This document shows, in pieces, positions 1 through 11,500 of a stretch of DNA of 64,000 nucleotides. Source of the DNA: Hymenolepis diminuta (Eukaryota; Platyhelminthes; Cestoda; Cyclophyllidea; Hymenolepididae); assembly GCA_900708905.1 (NCBI GenBank), contig CAADRB010000049.1, forward strand, positions 428,522-492,521, written 5' to 3'. A model generated the notes under the pieces. It saw nothing but the letters and a program-made list of their open reading frames with translations. It did no database searches and was not told where the DNA came from. Numbering within the stretch: the first letter of the stretch is position 1; each line of letters starts with the position of its first letter. The position numbers and the translations under genes were made by a program.

Positions 1-2479
1 TCGTAAACTCTAAATCCTCTTAAACTCCCGATTTCACCCTTCCCTACCTGCCATAAAATTCGGTCAATTAAATGTTCGGGAGATCAGTGAAGAACCTACG
101 TACGATAAGGTCCTCTCAGCTCGAATTCAGGAAAATGTATCTTTTTACCCTCGTTGATAATAAAATTTATTCCAGCGATAATGACCCATCCCGAATGTAG
201 GATGCTTTCTAATTAAAGATCATATGCTGGAGTTGCGTTTTTCATGTATCATCATATAGTTTTCAAAGGAAGGTCAGGCAGATTGAAAAACAGTGACTTC
301 ACAATCGTTATCATCGACCGTTATTTACCGACAGATTGTTCTGAATGCTTTCAAGAGAAAAAGTTCACTGAACTCTATGCGGATCTTAAGTAAGCAATAT
401 CAAGTCATTTTTTATGGTAAACATTAACTGCGGGCATAAATCCTTTTCTTATTTGATCCTTCCTTCCCTCTACAGTCTTTAAATTTGATTTATTTAGAAA
501 TTGGATATTTTCTTTAAAAAAAGCGTTATCGTAGAATGTTTTGGAAGAATATTATCTCTAAGATCTCATCTATTCTAAGTCTTGCAATAAGGTTTTTAGA
601 CTCCGTGGAATTGACCGAATGCTAACCATTTTCTGGATCCTGCCACTTAAATCGTAATATGAAGTTTCATGAGCACCTGCCTTCCTAAAAGTTGTATAAA
701 GATAGGATCTGTAGTATTTTTTACAAATTTGGTGTTGCTCTTAGTGTCGGCTGCCTTAAACAACGATTTATTTGATTACTTCCATCCCCCGCTTTGTCCT
801 TTATGTGTCTGTCAGGGAAAAGTTTGTGTCCCCTTTGCCAATGAGCTGACCGTTAGAATCGCCGCAAATAAACTCGCCTAAATGCGTTCCCTCTCTTAAC
901 TACCTCGTAGGAGACATTCAATAATTCTCCCGTGTTTGTATCCTCTAGGCACGTGCCTTTTTAAAGTGTTGAAGCGGTATTGTGAATTTGAGTTTCTGAT
1001 GTCCAACGGTTATCTGTTATTGTCATAAGGAAGATTTTGCAGTTCGAATGAATCAAATGAAGCACACTTGGGGCTTTTTAACCTTCAAGAATTCACAAGT
1101 TTGGATTGATGAAGGAAAATTTTAGCTCAAAGCATCCCCTTTAAATGCCTTGGAAAAGAAATGTATTTGGGACCATTTTTTTAAATATATCATAGGATGC
1201 TGCAAAATAAGTATTTGCTAGATTAAGTTGCAGCTTTCTCAAAATTAGATTAACTCGGGGATTACCAGCGTATTTCTTTAAACGTTTGACAAAATACCTC
1301 AAGCTTAACATCCTTCTTTGAGAGTGATTTGATCCCTCGGCAATATCTTAATGAGACGCATATATCGCGCATATTTTCATAAACCTATCTACTAAATTAA
1401 AATACTATTTAATAAAGAATAGCATCTACGAACAGTGCTTTATGTTTCTCTCAATCTAGAAGCATTCTCTCGAGTTCTTAAAGTTGTCTTTTCTGGCCTT
1501 TCTTGTATAATTAATGTGACTAATTATATTTCGATATAGTAAGCACCCAAACGGAAAGTACAAGTTTCGTATTTTGTGCACTGGATTATCGACTATTGGA
1601 TTTTAATGCCCGTGCTTGAAATCTCGCCATTGTTGTAACTATTGGTTTACAAAGCATCCCATCATATTCTAATCCCCCTTGAATATACCTGGCTTCAGTC
1701 TGGTAGTTTTGGGCCATACTATTACCTAAATATCTACAGTACCAGTCTAGTTTACATAAATCCCGAATGGGAGGAAACCAAATGTGTCTAATTTTACCGA
1801 CAAATATGATTGCTGCGCGAAATCCAGACCGTATCTTCATCAAGTGACTTGTAGTGTAGGAAGAATGGTTTAAGTAGGCATTATTAAAGGACGTCTTGTA
1901 AATATGGTAATTCAGAATGAAAGAACGTAAAAAGTCCACAAAACCTAGAAGCTTTAAGGGATATAAAGGTGAGGGGAAGCGACCATCCTGCCGCCATCAC
2001 CACTACCCTCTCCCATGAAATGAGATTGAGACTGAATACATCACGCGTTCCAGCCAATGGCAACTGTTCTCCCCTGTGGATGTGATTGGTATTCTTTTAA
2101 CGTACTGATTGGCAAAGTCAATGCCTTCAAATTACTTAACAGTAACGGACTTATTAGTTTACGGTCACATTAGTATTAAATCTTCAATAGTCACGAGCTT
2201 GTCAGCTTAAAGAAGCATTAAACATATTTAGGGAAAAAGCGTTCTTATCGAATTCCGAAGAAAAATGCTCCGGTACTTAGGCGATTTGTAAATCTTAATA
2301 ATTTAGGCATCAATAAAAATTGGAGCATTATAAAAGTATTTTGCCAACAACCTAGTCTATGAGTTACGATCATTGCAGCTAACACCAATTGAAATATGCA
2401 CAATATTTAATTGAGTCTGCAGAAATGCTTTTTCTCGTAGTCTGCAATTCAATAAGACCATAAATGTATAGAGGGTTGC
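1..2479. other. Intergenic or unassigned flank, no recognised gene
   Basis: AT-rich sequence downstream (on the minus strand) of the STOML1/UNC-24-like gene. The longest open stretches are a 70-residue plus-strand frame at 669-881, hydrophobic near its N-terminus, and a 117-residue minus-strand frame at 1586-1939. Neither resembles a family I know and neither shows a convincing splice context, so I do not call them genes. Around 1980-2110 the base composition rises and there are several CCAAT/ATTGG motifs (see findings), which could be promoter-like. Nothing else stands out. Confidence 0.5.
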
Positions 2480-2485
2480 TTTATT
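2480..2485 (-). promoter_or_regulatory. Poly(A) signal of the STOML1/UNC-24-like gene
   Basis: On the minus strand this reads AATAAA, about 100 nt past the TGA stop codon at 2588-2586. It is the first canonical signal after the stop and gives the gene a short 3' UTR. Assignment is by position and motif only. Confidence 0.5.
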
Positions 2486-2585
2486 GGATGAAGCAGGCAA
2501 CAATAATAATAAATTGCAAGCATATGATGTCAAAAAAGAAAAGTCTGATGATTTACTGCTAATACGATCACAATATCAGATTAGG

Positions 2586-5500
2586 TCATTTGAATTGCAG
2601 GAGATAACGTAGTTTTGAGAGGGCAAGCAGACTTCCGGAAAAACGGATTTGTGTCATCTTCATAGCCTCCAGAAGATCGAGCCGACCCTCCAGGGTCTCT
2701 GCAAGATGCGCCGCTCCAATATGCACTGTGGCTGAGGGGTTTTTGGTTTCCAGTATGCCAACTTCACCTTTGCCTAAGAGAAATAAAATTGTTTATTACT
2801 CCCTTTAAAGCCTAACGGGAATCAGTCAGAGCGAAATGCCCGAACAAGAGCACTCTATTTTTAAGTAGGAGATATGGATAAATATAAAACGTTTAGCCAT
2901 TTAGGGATGACTACGCAGAGGTCACTGGTCGGTTAAGGTAATAACCAAGGTTGAAAAAAGACAAATCACAAGGAGAAATGGAGTGGAAACATGAATAGAG
3001 TCGGTTCAAGTCTGGACAATTTGATTCTGGACACGACAATCATTTGCATTATTATAAGCGTCGTTTTGATATAAAATATAAAAAAATAACCTTTGAGTAA
3101 GCCAATTTTTAAACGTCAAGATAAAAAGTACAAGATCTCTTAATGGGTGCATGAAAACACATATTCACGGATGTAAACATACAGGGTTGGAATTTCCCAA
3201 GACGATGATGGCAGGCTGAAGGAAATCAGTGAAGTATGGGTAAAACGCCCAGACACGCCAAACGGAGCATAAGATGTTAAAAGCGAATGCACCAAAATGC
3301 ACTACTGAGTACAAAGGTTTGATTGAATTAGCATTTATTAAGTCTATATTTTTAAAAGCATTTCAGAGTTAAGTAAACTTTTTAATTTGAATATTATCAA
3401 TTATTTCAGTAAAAATATTTCTAAGCCGGTTCTATTGACAAAATTCATAATCAGCTGAACAAACTTGGCAAAATTTCGACGACGACATTACGCTACTTCC
3501 CTAGAGAAGCATTTTCTACAATCTTTTCTTTATTTTTAAAGATGTTTTCTGACGATAACATATGCAATATTTATGCAATAAAGAATAAGTTTACGCACAC
3601 TTTCGTTAACTTCAAGTAAGAGACCAGGTGTAAAATCTACAGAAATGGACTACGGATGCTCCTGAGAAAATTTGAAAGTATGTGATCCATTTTCAAGAAG
3701 TAAAAAACAACTAGGCATAGGCAACTGCTCTTGCTGAGCTATATTCCTCCCTTGCCATATTAATGCCATGAACTAAACTTACCATATTGTGAACAGTAAT
3801 AAATATCAATTAATAGAATGTGGGAAAAGGGTACTGAATAAGGGACGTTATTGCATCCCAACACTGAATGGATGATGCAGATGAATAATAAACAAATGCA
3901 AGTAAGTATATTTTCAAAAGGTAAGCATGAGCAGAAACAAGGAGTAATTAACTGACATTTTCAATCAATCACTGACCTTAATGAACAAGGGCATTCTCAA
4001 GGTTTGTTTCTACCAGTGAGAATGTATCTTAGCCCTATCCCTTTAGCACTATCAGCTCTGACCACGGAACATTCAGAAAACTCAATTCTTTAGCATCTTT
4101 TTGTCTTAACTCTAAAAGAATGCTATCGTAAAAATGAACATATTTTTCATGGCTTCGACATGATCTAAAGCCATCAATCAAATGCTGTAAATGGAACTCT
4201 TCATTATATTACTCTTAGCCTGATTAAGACCAAACATACAAATAGCTGTGTTACTGGGATGAGATTGGTGTCACCTTCCAATTCTTAAACTTGAGGAATC
4301 TCTTCCGACTTTCTAGCAAGCGCAGTAGAACTGGTCTGTGGAATAAAAAATGACGAAAACATAAAGAATACCGATATCCAGTTATTTTCACTCAGCACTA
4401 ACCAACCGTAACATCCCCAAATATCTAAAGTTAAGGTTGTAGAAGAAAAAGTAGAGCTCTGAAAATATGCCAATTTATTGCCACCCTAATGGTCCATTAC
4501 ACGGTTTACTGACTCACCAGAAAAAACTTGTCTCTTTAATATACGAACATTAGGTATTCATTACTTTTGACGGAACTGATAGCCATTTCCCAGCCCGGCA
4601 ATAAAGAATGCTATAAGATCGGAAGTCAGGGATAAAAGTTCGCAAGTGAATTTGTGTAATTAAGTGTTAATTCAGATGATAATTCCTGCGTTCCATTTTT
4701 GCCTATTCTGCCCATCTTAACCCGTCCGCAAATTTTTGTTTCACTCCAGCCTGTTAAATTATATATCACTGGCTGAATCAATTGGAAAACAACTAATATG
4801 ACTAACACTGAATAACATTAAATCTTATTATTTTTTCTGACCTGTATCTGAATCCATGTAGAAAGCAACCATACACTCGTTCTCTTGATGGATATCAGAG
4901 GAGTAGACGAATACTTGAAGACTAGCCGAGCCAAGCGCTGCTCTGGCTCTTTCATTGTTCAGGAAGATCTGACTCCTCGCAAGTGCGCGCTCAACCAACT
5001 GGTCAACTTCTATCTTGCTAACCTTTGCCACCACCTCACTGGCTGAAGTGGTCAATGGGTCAAGAGGAGTAGTGATGGAGGCTGTTTGTGATTTCATCCC
5101 GGCAATTTGATTGATTAAGGAGGTGAACTGAGCGGATGCCCTTTGTGTGGCAGATACCAGACCATCGCCTACTCCACCCATGAGAAGTGGCGAGAGACTC
5201 GCAATTTGTTTTCCCAACTTCTGAAAATCGATACTATGAACTTGATCGGAGAGTTTCGGCGGATCTTTAATACACTTTGCCGCAGTTCTAAATATATTTG
5301 AGGAATAATTTAAGTGGGAGAAATTTAATAGAATTCACACATATTTGTTTAATTTAATTCAACTTACAACTTCACTTCCAAAATTTGTATTCCAATGGGG
5401 GAGCAGTAGGCATTTAATGAACTCTAACAGGCAAAAAAATGAAATATTACATGTCATCCGTGGAAAGATTAAATTCATTTACTGATTAGAGACAATTATA

Positions 5501-8500
5501 TAAAATTTTTAACAATATAAAAAACAAACCAAAGAGAATAATGACAAGCGACCAAGTCTACTTTTCTTCTTTTGGCCTTATTGAATCTTTAAATTAAACT
5601 TTGAATTAACGATTATTAAATAAATTAAGTCTAGGGACTACCAACTACCTGAGGTAAATTGTCCAATAAGAGTACGGAGAAAATCTACTTCACATCGAGG
5701 AAAAATTTGCGATTTTGAAAAACGTTTTTAGAGTGGCATCTTTCTGCCGCTACGATCTATCTCCCCATTAGATATCGATAGGCTACATTTCACTCAAACC
5801 CAGAGAGAGATAAGATAAATGGGATGTATGGGGCCACCATGATGAGCCAGAGTGGTCTACACTTATGGTCTCGCTCCCTAATTAGAATAGGTGTAGTATT
5901 TAATTCTGCTTCTGTTTTATCTGTTTTCTATAACTAGAAAATTAATTTTGATGAAATGATCTTTTCTTCCTTTTTCCTTGAACCAACAGTAAACTTGGAT
6001 TTAAATGAAATGGATGCCGTTGTTGAGGTTCCATGTTGAATATTATTGAGTTTGTTATTCTCGTCTCCGTTTTTTTCCTCTCCCGTCGTTTTGTAAAAAA
6101 TTGAGAATTATTAACATGGTTCTATATCACTTCAAATGTAAATGAACTTCAGTTGTTTTAGCTGAAAGTAGTTATCTTTAAGAACAATATGGGGATTATT
6201 GTGAAATCAAAAATTGACATTGATCAGATTTAATAGGAATATTGACGAATGAGGAACAACTTTTTGACGTCTGATTGAAGTCAATTCCTTTACTGGAGAC
6301 AAATGAGGAAACAGACATAAAGAAGGTATCCCCTGATGTACTGTATCTACAGCAAGATTTATATGGATTACGAAGCGATTTGAGTAGTTGCAAATATTTG
6401 AACCAATCACCACGAGTATACCTGTAATCCGATTGACAACGAGAAATGATCTTGAGCACAATGTGGTCATGTCATGCAAAATTCAGTTTCAATAAGTCAG
6501 CTGCTGACTAGCAGAACAACGAACCCTCAGTTTAGCCAGACTGTACTTTATCGTTTTTATACTCTGAAATAATGAAGATGACCAACGGGAGCTGTGAAAA
6601 TTATGTGATCTGAATCGAGAATGGTACAATTATACAGGCGAAAAATCCCCCCTTTTATATGAATTCAAGAGTATTATTCTAATTTGCCATATATTCGTAC
6701 CCATAGCCCATAAATGAAAAGCTTAACGATAAGAAATAGAAGCGAAATCAACTATCTTCTCTTAATACCGTTATGGCAACTTTTTGAACTCAACTAAACC
6801 CTCCTCGCCAAAAAAGTTATGCATCACCTATTTGTGCTTTTTTTCAATTTTCAAAAAAATAATAAATAGACAAATTGTGATATAAACGTGAATGATGAGG
6901 TAAAAATACTGACTAACAGTCAAGAGACCTTCAATTACAGTAAAGCTTTTCACTAAGAAAAGGTTACCAATGCACGCTAGATAAAAAAAAATAATATTTT
7001 AGACAAGTCCTAATACGAGGATGAAATGTCTAGATGATCTGTTTTCTTTATCAAGGAATCAAAGTAAATTATGATACTGCTCGGCGAAATCTAGGCAAAT
7101 CTAAACTGTGTATCGGGATACATCCTTAAGGTCAACGGCATTTCTTGTAACGATAAAAATTGTTGCTACGCCGCGCTTACCCTCACATCACTGGCGATGT
7201 CGGGCGAGCCGTGGCCAGAGATGATGTCATCCCACTGGATTCTGGCCACCGCTGCAACCAGAGCTGTCTCGGCCTTCTTCGAGATGAAGTCATGCGGATT
7301 GCGCGACCAGTACGTCACCGCTGCCTCGGGCTCCACGATGTGAAACACGACCTGACAACCCACCTCCACCTCCCCGGTGTCAGATGTTGTTGCCTTTACA
7401 GGGAATGGAGGTAAAAAAGCGGTTACACTTGTATCAGCTCTATTTTAGTCTTTTATAAAAAGGTAAATCAAAATTGACATTTCTAATCACAAGAAACTAC
7501 TTCGGTTCTTCGTTCACGAAGCCGCAGTGACGTCTTTATGTCCATGTGACGCAAAACCGCTATGCGCAAACATGCTTGTCATTCACCAGCTCCTACACTT
7601 TTCTCTGTTCTCCTCTCTCCCCTGTCGCTTTTAGTTGCTCGGAATCATCTCGGGGTTATTTCAATACACGTTAGCCCACATAACTCTTTGTATTCTACTT
7701 TTTGGAACCGTTGTTTGCTGTTGTTAGATGCCGGCTGTTAGTTACTTCAACAAAATATCGCTAGACAATTAGGACGCGCAGATTTATGAATTTTTAAGTG
7801 TCTGCTTTCTTCTGCAAGTAGTCGAATTTGAATTGGAGTTTGAATACAAGGTTGAGAAAAAACAAATAATCACAAATTTTCGCACTTGAAAGCCAATAGC
7901 TACGACACTTTGTGCCCGCTTGTTTTAAAATCTAATCTTCAATGCAATGATTCCAAAAATATCAACGGGCGAAGTTTCAAGGTCCTAACTGCAACTAGAG
8001 CTATGAAGTAATTCACTTCTTAAAACCCTGTCCAAATCATAATCCAAAGTGAACTAAATATAATCCAGTAGAAATGCAAATCAAAGCTGATAGACCAGAA
8101 GATAGGGAGAATTTTTTTCTTATTTTGTTCAAAGAAATCCATTTAACTCTGTTGTCGATTTTTTGATTTAAGAAAGATATTCCAACATATTCAGCGAACT
8201 GCCCTCAGCGCTGGGGAATGATTTTGGCAGAATATGATTTTAAAATCAAACATCGGAAGACTACTGAGTTCGGACGAGTTGGTGGATTATCACGTTTCAT
8301 TATGAATAAAAAAAGGCACAAATGAAAGAGACCATCATCGCCAGCATATCTCTGAAAAAGGGTATATACTGTATTCTGGACAACTCTAATACAACTTCCA
8401 GCTACTTGGAGTGTGAGTCTAGTGATACTAAGTAAGCAACACCATTAATAAGATCACCAAAGTCAACATGCACTCTATTCCATGGTGTCGTCGTTTGGAC

Positions 8501-11500
8501 AAAGGCACTGGTTTTTTACGCGAACTGCTTCTAGCGGTATTTTGACATTTGAGACAGCCTTTGATAAGCAGTTCTATATTTTTGTCCATTCCCAGCCAGT
8601 ACGTGTATCCTCTGGCTAATGGTTGCATTCGATTTATTCCCGGATGACTAGAGTGAAACTGTTGAAGAACTCTTTGATTAAGTGCAGCAACTCATTTAAC
8701 ATCAAACAGAAGTCGACAATCGACTGTGCCTTGAGATGGTGGAATAGATCTAACAAGTCCCCTTTTAATGGTGAGGATGGTCATTTCGTTTTTAAGAATT
8801 TCAGGGCTTTTCTGGTGAGTGAGTCTTCTGCTAAAGTGTGCTTTATTTCCTCCCCGTGATAGGAATATTTTAGATAATGTCTTCAACAAATACCGAAGCG
8901 ACTATCAGCGCCCTTGACTGCATCTTCACGATGGATGGTTTCCCAGAAACTCTGGTGTCCGACAATGGAACATAGTTCTGTTCGTCGTAGTTCGAAGAAT
9001 ACTACAGACAAAGAACTATTGATCACAGCCGTACGCCCCCATATCACCCACAATCAAACGGCCAGGCAGGGCAATTTGTCGACGCACTCTAAAGGATCCT
9101 ACTGAAATGGGAGGGAGCGGCGGAAGTCATTTGAAAGATCCTACTGACATAGAGGAAGACTCCTCATCCGATGCTGGGTGGTAAATCATTTACAGAATTA
9201 CTAATAGGAAGAACGGTTCGAACTATCAACCATGCTATGATACCGAAGAACATGAAAAATGAACCAAGGAAGTCATAAAAGAGGTGTGTTTACTGTCTGC
9301 GATCCCGTGTTTGCCCGTGCTTTCCGAATCGGTCATTTCTGGACGGCGGGAACTGTGGTTAAACGACAGGGAAAATTGACCTATGAAATCCAGGTAAATT
9401 ATGCTGTTTAGATCAAATGCGACATTAAATTAACACCATCATCAACCCCACTTTACCTCCTGTTGGACACTTTCAAACTTCCAGCAAGTAAATTGGATAT
9501 GGTTCAGGAAAGAAATCCAGAACAATAAATACGCTGCTCAAAAAGGACTCCTGGAAGGTTCAGAAGACTTCAGAAGAAGTAGAAGTTGAAGTTAAGCAAA
9601 AAATAAAAGTATGCAAAATATAATATATTTTCCCTTGCTGTTGTTAACATTTGATTTTAAGTTTTCTTCCTATTTATATTGAAAATAACATCTAATTATG
9701 AAATTGTTTATTCGCACTAATGAATAACCCTGCAATTTTGCACGATTTTTTCGAAGCAACCGGATATCATTTATAAACTTCCAAAATCCTTGAATTTGTT
9801 TTCTCTTCTTGCACCCTCCCCCCCCCTTTAGCTGGCATCTTTGTGAATATTTTGAGATTGTTAACTGGAATTACACCACTAAGGAAAACGCGTATTCCAC
9901 TAAGTTATTAAATGGAACAGAATATTTCCACTAAATACGATAAAAATAGAGCCCCTCTAAGCCAAATTAGCGGCTCACCATTATATGTAAACGTACAATA
10001 ACGTAAATCTTACCTATTCCTGTATAGAGAAGGCTAAATAAATCGATAGATTTAATGTGAAATTTAGTAATACAAAGAGGAGCATCTTTTTTTTCAAATT
10101 CTGAAAGAAATTCTTACCGTTAGAGGTTTGACGGCGAGTGATTGCTCCGCGAGATCAACAATATGACATTCATCCACAAAGGGTAGAATCAAAATACAAC
10201 CTGAGGAGATCAAAAAAGCAAGTGGTGAGAGAATCTACTTATTTCTGGATTGTTGTTGCATAAGTTCGTAACTTAAAGTATTATCTAAGTTTTACCTATC
10301 AGACGTATTGGGAGGACGTTGGAGTTAAGATAATTACTAACAGCTCACAGCTAACAAATAACAACAGTAATAACGGCCACCAATTCGTACATGTTTGAGT
10401 AGGAGCTAACAACAATCGTGGGGCAGAACACCGAGAGTTGATTAGACCAAGAAGCCACAACGGGCTTGAAACGAGTGACAGAGAGTTAGGAGAGGGAAGC
10501 GCGCTGAGGAAGAGAATAGATGAGCAGGAAGAGTAGGAGCCAGTCACTAACACGCGTGCGTTGTTATTGCTTGGGAAACAAAGAGTCACTTGGGTGAGGA
10601 ACATGAGCGCAGTTGTACTTTTTAGGTGAAACGAGATCTTTAGAAAAAGAGGGAAATCAATGGGCGCGTTTGGACGTGGCAGATAGGGATTATGCGTCAT
10701 AGGGACATAAAAGACGTCACTCCAGCTTCGTGGACGAAAAACCGAAGTATTGTCATAGAGAATGCGAATAAAAAGTAATTCTGGAAATGCATAGAGTTAT
10801 CCTTCAATTGTTTCCTTATGAAAGAGAAATTTGACTGGTGAAAAAGTAATTAAGTTAATTATTTCCTTTCTTGGTTCAAGTCAAATAACTTAACATCTCA
10901 GCTTCTGATCAATGCATTAAAAGTTTTTCCAATTTACTAAACGCGCACAAATTTTCGATCAAGCTAATAGTATTTCCAATGAGTAGCGAGATTAAATTAG
11001 ATTTCCATTGTGTCTATCAAAGTACTTTATTTAATAACACGAACACTATGAAAAATTTGATATATTTCGATCAAATTACTAATTAGACTTCATTAATTAC
11101 TAAATGATGCGGAAGGCCACTTATGTTTTTGCAATCTACACTATTTAATGTGGTTTTCATATCAGAGAACCTCATGGCAGATACTACTATAACTGATGAA
11201 ATGAAGGGACACAATGTAATAGTGTCTATATAAGCGAAATATAGGAATTTGGAAATTGCAGGATTTCTAAGTTGCCAGATTTTTCGTTTGCAAAGTTGGG
11301 AGGTGAATGAAAACAATGGAGACGAACTGGCCACCACGAGGAAGGGAAAACGGCATTGTAAACGCTCTGCTGATCCACTCAGAACACCTAAGTTTGTGAG
11401 AAGAGTGCATGGCATGATGGACTTAAATTGTGGGAAGTCAATGCACATCTTGCCAAAGATCTTCAAGTGTTCGAAGGAACAGTAAGGAATGTTGTTTATC

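Noticed and set aside
1586..1939. 117-residue minus-strand open frame
   Set aside because: No recognisable family, no splice or promoter support, composition not clearly coding.
8623..8859. Plus-strand open frame inside the inverted gypsy block
   Set aside because: It is the complement of the real (minus-strand) integrase-derived sequence.
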